Below, one piece after another: positions 35,491 through 44,262 of a stretch of 64,000 nucleotides of DNA (within the stretch, counting starts at the first letter, position 1; the number at the start of each line of letters is the position of its first letter). Below the pieces are notes generated by a model. It did not search any database. It was given only the letters and a program-made list of their open reading frames with translations, and was not told the origin of the DNA. Source of the stretch: Roseiarcus sp036489975 (lineage in GTDB: Bacteria; Pseudomonadota; Alphaproteobacteria; Rhizobiales; Beijerinckiaceae); assembly GCA_036489975.1 (NCBI GenBank), contig DASXES010000030.1, positions 4,803 to 68,802 on the forward strand, given 5' to 3'. The position numbers and the translations under genes were made by a program.

Positions 35491-35925
35491 ATGAGTGAGG
35501 GGGCGGCGAGACCCGACAATTGCGCGGCTTGCGCCTTCTGGCGCAAACTGAGGGAGAACGAAGGGGTCTGCTTCCGGCATGCGCCGCAGGCGTCGGTGAC
35601 CCCCGCAGAAGCCGCGCACTGGCCCCAGACGCACGGCTGGCAGTGGTGCGGCGAAGGCCGCGCAGCCGAACCGCGCTTGATCGGCGCGCGTTGCGCGGAC
35701 TGCCTTTATTGGCGCCATTCCGAGGGCGGCCTCCATCCGATCGACCGCGGCGACATGCCCATGGCGTGGTGGGCCCACGCTGGGATCTGCGCGCGTCACG
35801 CGCCCCATCCGGTTTCGGAGCCAGGGCCGAGGGCGTTCTGGCGCGCGACACACAATACGGACCTTTGCGCCGAGGGCCTCGCGCGCGATCCTGGCGAGCG
35901 ATCGCCGGCCGCGCCGACCGCATAG
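35491..35925 (+). CDS. Protein with two tandem four-cysteine units, function unknown
   Basis: The 144-residue protein contains a duplicated pattern CxxCxxWR ... (V/I)CxRHAP ... W ... CxEG. Unit 1 uses Cys11, Cys14, Cys27 and Cys53; unit 2 uses Cys68, Cys71, Cys100 and Cys126. Each unit has the four Cys needed for a zinc or iron-sulfur site, with conserved Trp and His. No signal peptide or membrane helix is seen, so it should be cytosolic. GAGGGAGGAGG precedes the ATG. I recognise no characterised family; it lies just after an efflux operon on the same strand, about 126 bases away. Confidence 0.7.
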   Translation: MSEGAARPDNCAACAFWRKLRENEGVCFRHAPQASVTPAEAAHWPQTHGWQWCGEGRAAEPRLIGARCADCLYWRHSEGGLHPIDRGDMPMAWWAHAGICARHAPHPVSEPGPRAFWRATHNTDLCAEGLARDPGERSPAAPTA

Positions 35926-36086
35926 ATGGACGCGTAACCCTGACATCGCGACATCAGGCGACTGAGGGAAAGGCGCCCGGTAAAGGACTCGCCGATGAGC
36001 GCGTCAACTGGACAGCGCCAGGCCAAACACGCTTTCTTCCGTCAAGTTGACTTCTTGCTGGCGCCATTCCAATCGGCACGTACAAT

Positions 36087-37571
36087 ATGCGTGGTCATAG
36101 AATCCTTACCCTTAAGGCGCGATTGATCAGGTCACCCTGCTCCGCCATCCCGTTTTTCGCCTCGGTTGCGCTCTCGACATGGGAAGCGGGCGCTGCGGAT
36201 CTGCCGAGCCAGCAGCCGGCGCTCCCTCCGCTGGCGGCGCCTGCGGCGAAGCCCTGCTTCGCCAGCGTCTATGACTTTTTGACCAGCGGTTCCGACGATT
36301 GCCCGCTCTCGTGGAAGGGCGTCACGCTCTATGGGAGGCTCGACTATGGCGCGGGCTACGAGTCGCATGGCGCGCCCTTCAACGGCAACTACCCGAACGG
36401 GGTCAACACGCTCATCAAGAAGAACGGGCGTCGATCGCAGATCTCGATCGCGCCGAACGGGCTTGGGCAGTCCTATATCGGCGTCAAGGGCAAGGAGCCG
36501 ATCGCGTCCGACTGGTCGCTCGTTTTCAACCTCCAGAACGGCTTCGACCCCTACACCTTGCAGCGCGCCAACGGCCCGAAGTCGCTGGTTCAAAACAACA
36601 CGACGCCCCTCGATCAGCAGACCGCGAACGGCGATTCCAGTCGCGCGGGGCAATTGTTCAACACACAGGCCTATGCCGGGCTCAGCCATCCGACCTTCGG
36701 TCAATTGACGGCAGGGCGGCAGAACTCCCTGATCCTGCAGGGCCTCGGCGACTATGACGCCATGAGCGCGGCGCCGGCCTTCTCGGTGATCGGCGTGTCG
36801 AGCACGGTCTCGGGAGGCGGAGACACCGAGAACGCCCGCTACAACACATCGGTGAAATATCAGGTGGACGCGGGGCCCCTGCGCTTCTCGGCGCTCTATC
36901 AGTTCGGCGGCTTCGATCAAGGCAACGGCTCGAACGGCGCGGTCTCGACCGAGGTCGAAGGACGTTTCGGCCCGCTGACGCTCGATCTCGTCGGCCAGAA
37001 GGTGAAGGACGCCGTTTCGCTTTCCAATTTCGGCGAGTATCCTCTGCCCGAGGGCGTGCCCCTGAACGGTCTCAAAGCCTCCCTTTCCGACAAGGCGAGC
37101 GGCATGGCGGGAGCGCGATACGAATTCGACCGCGCGACGATTTACGCCGGCTGGGAATACATTCTGTTCGCCAACCCGAGCGACGCCTATCCGAATGGCT
37201 TCACCGCCATCGGCAACTATCCAGTCCCGGCCGGCTTCGTGAACGCAACCGCCTATAACGAACACAAGATCCTGAGGATCTTCTGGACCGGCGTCAAATA
37301 CGCGCTTCGCGACAATGTCGACATCGCCGCCGCTTACTATCGTTACGACCAGAACGACTACAACACGAGCCCCTGCAGCGACAGCGGCCTCTCCGATTCG
37401 CGCTGCCGGGGCGCTTTGAATGCGTATTCCGCCATGATCGCCTATCGCCCGTCCAAGCGAGTCACCGCCTACGGCGGTTTCATGTGGTCGCAGGTGACCG
37501 GGGGGTTGGCGAGCGGCTATCTCAATAGCGTCAACTTCGCGCCAACGATCGGGGTTAGGGTGCAATTCTGA
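36087..37571 (+). CDS. Outer-membrane porin (494 residues), diverged paralogue
   Basis: A third porin of the local family: signal peptide, AADLPSQQPALPPLAAPAAK linker, CFASVYDFL...DCPLSWKGVTLYGRLDYG, and C-terminal block YRPSKRVTAYGGFMWSQVTG ending in GVRVQF. It is shorter and lacks several loop segments of the 530-residue pair. The ATG follows CGTACAAT, with no clear Shine-Dalgarno sequence. It converges with the fourth porin, with 63 bases between the stop codons. Confidence 0.88.
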   Translation: MRGHRILTLKARLIRSPCSAIPFFASVALSTWEAGAADLPSQQPALPPLAAPAAKPCFASVYDFLTSGSDDCPLSWKGVTLYGRLDYGAGYESHGAPFNGNYPNGVNTLIKKNGRRSQISIAPNGLGQSYIGVKGKEPIASDWSLVFNLQNGFDPYTLQRANGPKSLVQNNTTPLDQQTANGDSSRAGQLFNTQAYAGLSHPTFGQLTAGRQNSLILQGLGDYDAMSAAPAFSVIGVSSTVSGGGDTENARYNTSVKYQVDAGPLRFSALYQFGGFDQGNGSNGAVSTEVEGRFGPLTLDLVGQKVKDAVSLSNFGEYPLPEGVPLNGLKASLSDKASGMAGARYEFDRATIYAGWEYILFANPSDAYPNGFTAIGNYPVPAGFVNATAYNEHKILRIFWTGVKYALRDNVDIAAAYYRYDQNDYNTSPCSDSGLSDSRCRGALNAYSAMIAYRPSKRVTAYGGFMWSQVTGGLASGYLNSVNFAPTIGVRVQF

Positions 37572-37634
37572 AGCCACCGCACGCCTTCGACCGGACGACC
37601 AACACGGTCTTGGTTCTTGTGTGAGGCAGCGCGA

Positions 37635-39107
37635 TTAAAACTTGATCCGCACGCCCACGGTCGGGTCGATGTTCTGCGTCTGCTGGTAGCCGTTGGCGAG
37701 ACCCGCATAGACGTTCGACAACGATACGCCAGCGTAGAGGTCGACGCGCCTGACCGGCCGGTAGTCGATCATCAGCGAGAACGCGTCAAACGTGCCGTAG
37801 CACGCGCCACTCGAAATGTGGACGCCCTGGCCGGTGCAGGGCGTGGTCGCATAGTCGTTCTGCCAAGCGTAGTAGATCGCGCCCATCACGTCGAGCCGAC
37901 CGTTGACCGCGTATTTGAGCCCGGCCCATAGGGTGTTGTAGAGGCGATTGTTGTCATAGGCGGTCGTCGTGATCCAGACGGTTGGAAACGCCTTGTTGTC
38001 GATGATGTTGCCCGGCACGTTATAGTTGGCGATGGTCTTGAAGCCGTTCGGATAGTCGTTCGAGGGGTTGGCCTGCCGGAACAGTTCCCAGCCGCCAAAG
38101 ACCTGCGCCGGTCCCCAGGTGTACTTCGCCAGCGCCAGGAATCCGGTGTTGTTGGACAGCGTGGCTTTGAGGTCGTCGACGGAATAAAATTTCGGGATCG
38201 GAGTGGTGAACAGCGAGGTGTTGGCCGCGTCCACGGCGTAGCTGCCGACAAAGTCGAGCGAGAGCGTGCCGCCATAGAGGTTATGAATGTCGCCGCCGAC
38301 CTGGCCCTGCCACATTTGCGATGAGCCGTTGCCCTGGTTGTAGCCTCCGACCTGAGCGAGTCCTGCGATGCGGAAGTCGCCGAAACTGCCTCGATATTTG
38401 ATCGCCGTGTTGGAGCGCGCAATCTCAGTATCGCCGAAGCCCGCATACATGCCGGTGAAGCCGAACGGCGAGAAGGCGTAGGCGCTGCCCATAGGATCGT
38501 AGGCGATCAGCCCGTCGAGCGTGAGGGCGTTGACCCGGCCGCCGGTCAGCGTGCCATAGGTCTTGTTGCTGAAGCCGAGGAAGAACTGGGAATTGTCCCA
38601 TTGGCCAGCGCGACTCGAGTCGCCATTCGCGCTCTGCAGGACGAGCGCCTTGCCGTTGTTCATCACTTGCGCGCGCTGGGAATTGGACAGGTAGCCGGAC
38701 AACGGATCGAAACCCGCTTCCAGCGTGCCGACCAGCGACCAGCCATAGGCAAGCGGCTGCGACATCTTGAGGCCGATGACGGACTGGTTGATGTTGTTTG
38801 GCGACCAAAGCCATTTCGAGCCGTTGCTCTGCTTGCTGATCAGGCCCTGGGTGCCGTTGACGAAGGCCGGGCTCGAGGGCGCCCCGTTGGTGTTGTACAT
38901 GAGGCCCGCGTCGAGCGTCGCGTAGACGGTGAAGGGCCCGTAGGACAACGGGCAATCGGCGGCGGTGGAATCGAGATAGGCCCAGACGCTGGCGAAGCAG
39001 TTTTGCGTGGCCGCGGGCGCTGACCTCGGGGTCGGCAAGATGTCGGCCGCGGCGGCCAAATTAGCAAAGCCGACGCTCGCCAGCGCGGCAAGGCAAAACG
39101 CTTTCAT
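37635..39107 (-). CDS. Outer-membrane porin (490 residues), paralogue
   Basis: The product has a clean signal peptide (MKAFCLAALASVGFANLAAA, then ADILPT) and the family N-terminal block NCFASVWAYLDSTAADCPLS. It ends in YRPVRRVDLYAGVSLSNVYA and GVRIKF. It is closer in sequence to the 530-residue pair than to the plus-strand porin next to it. The ATG at 39107 begins the signal peptide. An AT-rich inverted repeat lies 85-107 bases upstream. The 87-residue lipoprotein gene lies next upstream on the same strand. Confidence 0.9.
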   Translation of the reverse strand: MKAFCLAALASVGFANLAAAADILPTPRSAPAATQNCFASVWAYLDSTAADCPLSYGPFTVYATLDAGLMYNTNGAPSSPAFVNGTQGLISKQSNGSKWLWSPNNINQSVIGLKMSQPLAYGWSLVGTLEAGFDPLSGYLSNSQRAQVMNNGKALVLQSANGDSSRAGQWDNSQFFLGFSNKTYGTLTGGRVNALTLDGLIAYDPMGSAYAFSPFGFTGMYAGFGDTEIARSNTAIKYRGSFGDFRIAGLAQVGGYNQGNGSSQMWQGQVGGDIHNLYGGTLSLDFVGSYAVDAANTSLFTTPIPKFYSVDDLKATLSNNTGFLALAKYTWGPAQVFGGWELFRQANPSNDYPNGFKTIANYNVPGNIIDNKAFPTVWITTTAYDNNRLYNTLWAGLKYAVNGRLDVMGAIYYAWQNDYATTPCTGQGVHISSGACYGTFDAFSLMIDYRPVRRVDLYAGVSLSNVYAGLANGYQQTQNIDPTVGVRIKF

Positions 39108-39422
39108 GATCGCCCCCGATCCCCATATGACAGCCTCCGCCTTGCCGAGGCCAAGACGCGAGTCGGCTTCAGCCGATCGTGAGGAGGACATCGTTATATG
39201 TCAATATATATAACGCTTGCTCCAGGCTGTTGAAGGCGAGGGCCTACCGCCCGCCGATGCGGAACCAACGCCAGAAGCGCCAAGACCTCAGCGGAAGCGC
39301 AATCCAAATGACGCGTCAGGCGCCCGCTCTCGCCGGCGCGCGTACGCTTGCCAGCCGCGCGCCCGGTTGGGCGAACGTCCCGTTCCGCCGGCTATTTCGC
39401 CCGCGACAGCTCTATGTCCGCA
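39108..39422. other. Intergenic region upstream of porin gene with AT-rich inverted repeat
   Basis: In these 315 bases an inverted repeat GTTATAT (39193-39199) and ATATAAC (39208-39214) lies in an AT-rich patch 86 bases upstream of the porin start. Remaining sequence is GC-rich with no convincing gene; a short plus-strand frame rich in Pro/Arg begins at 39217 but is probably spurious. Confidence 0.5.
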
Positions 39423-39686
39423 TCACCTGGCGCCGCCGACGTCGATGCAGCCCCATCGCGCGCAATCGTCCGGATTGCGGCTCAGTCCGTCCGTTTCGTG
39501 AACATTGTAGGGATACCCATAAGGGTTGCCGGGATCGATGAACCTTGTCGGCAGCTGGCTCGCGGGGATCTGGCTCACCTGTTGCATCGTTATCCTCGGA
39601 AGGTTGCGGCTCTCGGTTTGGCACCCGGCGACGGAGCCGGCAAACGCCGCGCCAAGCGCCATAGGCAGAAGGGCCATGTGTCTCAT
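39423..39686 (-). CDS. Small lipoprotein, TDGLSRNPDDCxRWGCID family (copy 2)
   Basis: The 87-residue product has a lipoprotein signal peptide with lipobox SVAGC (Cys21) and a mature part ending NPYGYPYNVHETDGLSRNPD followed by DCARWGCIDVGGAR. It is the paralogue of the gene at 22677-22940, with identical length and the conserved block shared almost residue for residue, although here the export route changes from a secreted protein to a lipoprotein. The ATG at 39686 is chosen for its AAGGAG with 6-base spacing. It lies upstream of a porin gene, as copy 1 lies beside another porin. Confidence 0.75.
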   Translation of the reverse strand: MRHMALLPMALGAAFAGSVAGCQTESRNLPRITMQQVSQIPASQLPTRFIDPGNPYGYPYNVHETDGLSRNPDDCARWGCIDVGGAR

Positions 39687-39753
39687 CGGCGCGGCTCCTT
39701 GTGCGCTTCGCATGCAGGCCGAACGGAGCCACTCTGCCTTTCAATCGTGAACG

Positions 39754-40374
39754 TCATGCGGCAACCCCGCGCAGGATGATCTCGATCGCCTCCGATTTCG
39801 CGCGTTGAAACGCCTTGTCGCTGAGCGGAGCGCCGCCGTTCAGCGTCGCCATCTCATGCGCGGCGTTGGCGTATTGCTGCGTCGTCGCCCAGATCATGTA
39901 GAACAGGAATCTCGGCTCGATGGCTTTAAGCTTGCCGGCGGCGATCCACCGCCTGACCACCCGCTCGCGTGACGCGACCCATTCGGTCAGCGTCGTGTCG
40001 AGGAAATCCTGGATGATCGGCGCCCCGCGCATGATCTCGGCCGACCAGATGCGGCTCGCGAGCGGCATCAAGCGCGCGAGGTCCATTTTCGCGCCGATAT
40101 AGGCCGATAGCGCGAGCGTCGGGTCGTCGCTCGTATCGAACGAGGAAGCGGCCGCGAGCCAGGCCGTCAGCACGCGTTCGATCACCGAGCGATAGAGCCC
40201 CTCCTTGGTCGGAAAATAATAATGCAGGTTCGCCTTCGGCACGCCGGCGCGCCGTGCGATCGCCGCGGTGGTCGCGCCCTTAAATCCCTGCTCGGCGAAC
40301 ACCCATTCGGCAGCCTCGATGAGCGCGCGTTCGTTCTCCTCCCGAATGGTCGGTCTCGGCTTTCGCCGCGCCAT
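39754..40374 (-). CDS. rutR: TetR-family repressor, RutR-like
   Basis: The 206-residue regulator has an N-terminal helix-turn-helix (residues 29-60, GATTAAIARRAGVPKANLHY) and a C-terminal ligand-binding part like that of RutR/YcdC. It is divergent from the pyrimidine-catabolic genes. A perfect RutR-type operator, TTGACCATTTGGTCAA, lies in the gap, 113 bases from this start and 43 bases from the amidohydrolase start. RutR of E. coli binds uracil and this same operator form; here the same logic is inferred. Confidence 0.8.
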   Translation of the reverse strand: MARRKPRPTIREENERALIEAAEWVFAEQGFKGATTAAIARRAGVPKANLHYYFPTKEGLYRSVIERVLTAWLAAASSFDTSDDPTLALSAYIGAKMDLARLMPLASRIWSAEIMRGAPIIQDFLDTTLTEWVASRERVVRRWIAAGKLKAIEPRFLFYMIWATTQQYANAAHEMATLNGGAPLSDKAFQRAKSEAIEIILRGVAA

Positions 40375-40486
40375 GAGCTTCCTCCGAACGGTCGCGCTTC
40401 TCGCGCGTGTCGCCGGTCGGCGTCAAGGCGCTGGATCCGGCGGCGGCGGGCGCAATACGGTCGGCGGCGCGCCTGAAGGTACGTCA

Positions 40487-40504
40487 TTTGACCATTTGGT
40501 CAAA
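40487..40504. promoter_or_regulatory. RutR-type operator palindrome
   Basis: TTTGACCATTTGGTCAAA is a perfect palindrome around a TT centre. Its core TTGACCA-NN-TGGTCAA is the known E. coli RutR recognition sequence. It lies 42 bases before the amidohydrolase ATG and in the divergent promoter region of the TetR gene, so it can control both. It is followed by TATAATAA at about 40507, a good -10 match. Binding is inferred from the match. Confidence 0.88.
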
Positions 40505-40546
40505 GCTATAATAAGCGTTAGCCGACCTGATTGGAGCGCCTTGGGA

Positions 40547-41794
40547 ATGGCCGATTTGTCGAATGTTCGCATCGACGGAGCGAGGCTTTGGGACTCGCTC
40601 ATGGAGATGGCGAAAATCGGCGCAACTCCGAAGGGCGGCGTCAGGCGCCTGACCCTGACCGACCTCGACCGCCAGTCGCGCCTCTTGTTCCGCGAATGGT
40701 GCGAATCCGCCGGCTGCTCGGTCACGGTCGACGAGATGGGCAACATGTTCGCGCGCCGTCCGGGAGAGGACAATTCGCTCGCTCCGGTCATGATGGGCAG
40801 CCATCTCGACACCCAGCCGACAGGGGGCAAGTACGACGGCGCGCTTGGCGTGCTCGGCGCGCTCGAGGTCGTGCGCTCGCTCAACGACCTCAATATCCGC
40901 ACCCGGCGCCCGATCGAGGTCGCCAACTGGACCAACGAGGAAGGTTCGCGCTACGCCCCGGCGATGATCTCGTCGGGCGTTTTCGCTGGCGTCTATACCA
41001 AGGAGTTCGCCTATTCGCGCAAGGACGCCGACGACAAGGCGCTTGGCGATGAACTCATGCGCATCGGCTTCAAGGGCGACGAGCCTGTGGGCGCGCATCC
41101 CGTTCACGCCTTCTTCGAGCTGCATATCGAGCAGGGGCCGATCCTTGAGGACGAGTCGATCGACGTCGGCGTCGTCACTCACGGACAAGGGCAGCGCTGG
41201 TACGAAATTCGCCTGACCGGATTCGAGAGCCATGCCGGGTCGACCCCGATGCCGCGCAGAAAGGACGCGCTGCTCGGCGCCGCCCGGATCGTGGAACTCG
41301 TCAACAGGATCGGACTTTCCAAGGCGCCGCTCGCCGTCTCGACTGTCGGCATGCTCAACCTCTACCCCAACTCGCGCAACGTGATCCCGGGCGAAGTTTT
41401 CATGACCAGCGAGTTCCGCCATCCCGACGACGTGACGCTAAGCGAGATGGACGCCGCCCTGCACGAGGGCGTGAAGGCGATCGCCGACAAGATCGGGCTC
41501 GCCTGCGACCTCAAGCAGATCTTCTACTACCCGCCCGTTCCCTTCGATCCGGCTTGCGTCGAGGCGGTGCGGCGGGCGGCCGAGCATTTCGGCTATTCGC
41601 ATCGCGACATCGTGTCGGGCGCGGGCCATGACGCCTGCTATATGGCGCGGGTCGCGCCGACGTCGATGATCTTCACGCCTTGCGTCGACGGCGTCAGCCA
41701 CAACGAAAGCGAAGCCATCAAGCCGGACTGGGCGACCGCGGGGACCAACGTTCTCATGCACGCCGTTTTGGAGAAGGCCGAAATCGTGTCGTGA
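40547..41794 (+). CDS. Zinc-dependent amidohydrolase, probable beta-ureidopropionase
   Basis: The 415-residue M20-family enzyme removes a carbamoyl group from N-carbamoyl amino acids. Metal-binding motifs are GSHLDTQPTGGKYDGALGV near residue 87, TNEEGSR with the catalytic Glu, and GAGHDACYMA with another ligand near residue 360. Members act on N-carbamoyl-beta-alanine or L-carbamoyl amino acids; the dihydropyrimidinase partner and RutR operator favour beta-ureidopropionase. The ATG at 40547 is chosen because the conserved region begins there; the longer frame upstream has no support. It starts 42 bases past the operator. Confidence 0.85.
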   Translation: MADLSNVRIDGARLWDSLMEMAKIGATPKGGVRRLTLTDLDRQSRLLFREWCESAGCSVTVDEMGNMFARRPGEDNSLAPVMMGSHLDTQPTGGKYDGALGVLGALEVVRSLNDLNIRTRRPIEVANWTNEEGSRYAPAMISSGVFAGVYTKEFAYSRKDADDKALGDELMRIGFKGDEPVGAHPVHAFFELHIEQGPILEDESIDVGVVTHGQGQRWYEIRLTGFESHAGSTPMPRRKDALLGAARIVELVNRIGLSKAPLAVSTVGMLNLYPNSRNVIPGEVFMTSEFRHPDDVTLSEMDAALHEGVKAIADKIGLACDLKQIFYYPPVPFDPACVEAVRRAAEHFGYSHRDIVSGAGHDACYMARVAPTSMIFTPCVDGVSHNESEAIKPDWATAGTNVLMHAVLEKAEIVS

Positions 41795-41856
41795 CCGCAG
41801 GCGGCGGCCGAGCGGCGGCGGATCGGCGCGCGGAATAAAAGGATTGGGAGATTAAA

Positions 41857-43284
41857 ATGTCGCTCGTCATCGAAGGCGGAACGATCGTCGCCGCAGACCG
41901 CAGCTACAAGGCCGATGTCCTCATCGAGGGCGAGACGATCAAGGCGATCGGCGAGGGCCTCAGGGGCGACAGCACGCTCGACGCCAAAGGCTGTTTCGTT
42001 CTCCCAGGGGGGATTGATCCCCACACCCATCTCGACATGCCCTTCATGGGCACGAACTCGGCCGACAATTACGAAAGCGGCACGAAAGCGGCGCTCTCCG
42101 GCGGCACCACGATGGTGCTCGACTTCTGCATCCCCAACCGCAATCAGCCGCTGATGGAGGCGTTTGCCGATTGGCAGAAGCGCTCGAAGGACGCCGTCGC
42201 CGATTATTCCTACCACATGTGTATCACCTACTGGGACGACGCGGTGCGCGAGGACATGGCCAAGGTGGTCAAGGCAGGCGTCACCACGTTCAAGCACTTC
42301 ATGGCCTACAAGGGCGCGCTGATGGTCGATGACGAGCAGATGTTCGCTTCGTTCTCGCGCTGCGCCGAGCTCGGCGCGATGCCGCTCGTCCACGCCGAGA
42401 ACGGCGAAGTGGTCGCCGCGCTGCAGAAGCATTACATGGCCAAGGGGATCACCGGGCCGGAGGGCCACGCGCTGTCGCGCCCGCCCGAAGTCGAGGGCGA
42501 AGCCGCCAATCGCGCGATCATGCTCGCCGATCAGGCGGGCGCGCCGCTCTACATTGTTCACGTCTCCTGCACGCAAGCGCACGAGGCGATCCGCCGTGCC
42601 CGCGCTCTCGGCAAGCGCGTCTATGGCGAGCCCTTGATCCAGCATCTCGTGCTCGACGAAAGCGAGTATTACAACAAGGACTGGAAGCACGCGGCGCGCC
42701 GCGTCATGTCGCCACCGTTCCGCGACAAGATCCATCAGGACGACCTGTGGAACGGCTTGCGCGCCGGCTCGCTGCAAGTGGTGGCGACCGACCATTGCGC
42801 CTTCACCACCAAGCAGAAGGAGCTGGGCCTGACCGACTTCACCAAGATCCCGAACGGCACCGGCGGGCTTGAGGACCGGATGCCGGTCTTGTGGACCTAT
42901 GGCGTCGAGACGGGCCGCCTCACGCCGAACGAGTTCGTCGCGGCGACCTCGACCAATATCGCGCGCATTCTCAACATTTATCCGCGCAAAGGCGCGATTC
43001 TGCCGGGCGCGGACGCCGACATCGCCGTCTGGGATCCCAAGGCGAACAAGACCATCTCCGCGCGGTCGCAGGTTTCGGTGATCGACTACAACGTGTTCGA
43101 GGGAACCAAGGTGACGGGCCTGCCGCGCTACACGCTCTCGCGCGGCGAAGTCGTGTTCCGGGACGGCGTGGTGCAGGCCGAGCTTGGGCGCGGCCGCTTC
43201 ATCGGGCGCGAACCGTTCCCCGCGGACGCACGGGCGCTCAAGCGCTATAAGGAGTTCACTGCGGTGGCGGGCGTTGCGCGCTAG
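41857..43284 (+). CDS. hydA: Dihydropyrimidinase/hydantoinase
   Basis: The 475-residue cyclic amidohydrolase opens dihydropyrimidine or hydantoin rings. Metal motifs are DPHTHLDMPF (residue 55), HFMAYKG with the probable carboxylated Lys near residue 150, VHAENGE and VHVSCTQ with further His ligands, and ATDHCAF with Asp. GGATTGGGAG precedes the ATG at 41857. In the reductive pathway it makes N-carbamoyl-beta-alanine, the substrate of the enzyme encoded just upstream. The first enzyme of the route, dihydropyrimidine dehydrogenase, is not in the window. Confidence 0.93.
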   Translation: MSLVIEGGTIVAADRSYKADVLIEGETIKAIGEGLRGDSTLDAKGCFVLPGGIDPHTHLDMPFMGTNSADNYESGTKAALSGGTTMVLDFCIPNRNQPLMEAFADWQKRSKDAVADYSYHMCITYWDDAVREDMAKVVKAGVTTFKHFMAYKGALMVDDEQMFASFSRCAELGAMPLVHAENGEVVAALQKHYMAKGITGPEGHALSRPPEVEGEAANRAIMLADQAGAPLYIVHVSCTQAHEAIRRARALGKRVYGEPLIQHLVLDESEYYNKDWKHAARRVMSPPFRDKIHQDDLWNGLRAGSLQVVATDHCAFTTKQKELGLTDFTKIPNGTGGLEDRMPVLWTYGVETGRLTPNEFVAATSTNIARILNIYPRKGAILPGADADIAVWDPKANKTISARSQVSVIDYNVFEGTKVTGLPRYTLSRGEVVFRDGVVQAELGRGRFIGREPFPADARALKRYKEFTAVAGVAR

Positions 43285-43299
43285 AGAGTCGGATCGGCG

Positions 43300-44133
43300 A
43301 TGGACGTAGCGGCGGCTCCCAGGCTCAAGCCGGACGGCGGCAAGGCGCCGGGTGCGGCCTCGGCGATTGAGATCAACGGGCTTTCGCTTAGCTTCGACAC
43401 CGCCGACGGCCCCGTGCAGGCGCTCAGCAACGTCGACTTGAAGATCGCGCGCGGCGACTTCGTCGCCTTCATCGGACCCTCGGGCTGCGGCAAGACGACG
43501 CTCCTGCGCGCCGTCGCCGATCTCGAAGCGCCGACCAGCGGAAGCATCCGGGTCAACGGCATGAGCCCACGCGAGGCGCGCGCTGGGCGCGCCTACGGCT
43601 ATGTGTTTCAGGCGCCGGCGCTTTATCCATGGCGCACGGTCGCCCGCAATATCGCGCTGCCGCTCGAAATCATGGGCTTCAGCAAGGCGGACCGCGAGGC
43701 GCGCGTCGCCAAGGGACTCGAACTCGTCAACCTCTCCGGCTTCGGCGGCAAATATCCCTGGCAATTGTCGGGCGGCATGCAGCAGCGCGCCTCGATCGCG
43801 CGAGCGCTCTCGTTCGATCCCGATCTTCTCCTGATGGACGAGCCGTTCGGCGCGCTCGACGAGATCGTGCGCGACATGCTGAACCAGCAATTGCTGCGCC
43901 TGTGGGAAGTGACCGGCAAGACAGTCCTGTTCGTCACCCACTCGATACCGGAAGCGGTGTTCCTGTCGACCCACATCGTTGTCATGTCGCCGAGGCCGGG
44001 CCGCATCACCGACGTCATCGAATGCAATTTCCCCCGCGACCGCACGCTCGAGATTCGTGAGACGCCCGAGTTCATCGCCGTCGCCAACCGCGTGCGGCGC
44101 GGGTTGCGGGAGGGGCATTCGTATGACGGGTAA
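43300..44133 (+). CDS. ABC transporter ATP-binding protein (NitT/TauT-type)
   Basis: The 277-residue ATPase has the Walker A motif GPSGCGKTT near residue 63, signature LSGGMQQRA, Walker B LLLMDEPFGALDE and the His switch. The pattern is of the nitrate/taurine/aliphatic sulfonate/thiamine-precursor group. It starts 15 bases after hydA. A dispersed palindromic repeat lies between its stop and the next gene. With the two permeases and the binding protein it probably imports a pyrimidine-like substrate. Confidence 0.88.
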   Translation: MDVAAAPRLKPDGGKAPGAASAIEINGLSLSFDTADGPVQALSNVDLKIARGDFVAFIGPSGCGKTTLLRAVADLEAPTSGSIRVNGMSPREARAGRAYGYVFQAPALYPWRTVARNIALPLEIMGFSKADREARVAKGLELVNLSGFGGKYPWQLSGGMQQRASIARALSFDPDLLLMDEPFGALDEIVRDMLNQQLLRLWEVTGKTVLFVTHSIPEAVFLSTHIVVMSPRPGRITDVIECNFPRDRTLEIRETPEFIAVANRVRRGLREGHSYDG

Positions 44134-44148
44134 CTCCCTGCGAACACG

Positions 44149-44250
44149 CTCATCCGGCCGACTTCCGTCGGCCACCTTCTCCCCACGGGAGAAGGAAAGG
44201 CGCACCCCTTCTCCCCTGGGGAGAAGGTGGCGCGAAGCGCCGGATGAGGG
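44149..44250. repeat. Complete palindromic intergenic repeat
   Basis: The element starts CTCATCCGG, passes CACCTTCTCCCC and its mirror GGGGAGAAGGTG, and ends CCGGATGAGGG, giving an inverted repeat of about 45 bases per side that can fold into a long hairpin. The left arm matches the piece inserted in dnaE2 at 3022-3147. It lies between the ATPase and first permease genes of an operon and could weaken or stabilise transcription between them. Confidence 0.85.
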
Positions 44251-44262
44251 TCGCCGACACTG

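Noticed and set aside
36132..37577. A 481-codon minus-strand open frame inside the porin at 36087
   Set aside because: Shadow of a conserved gene; no known domain and no signal.
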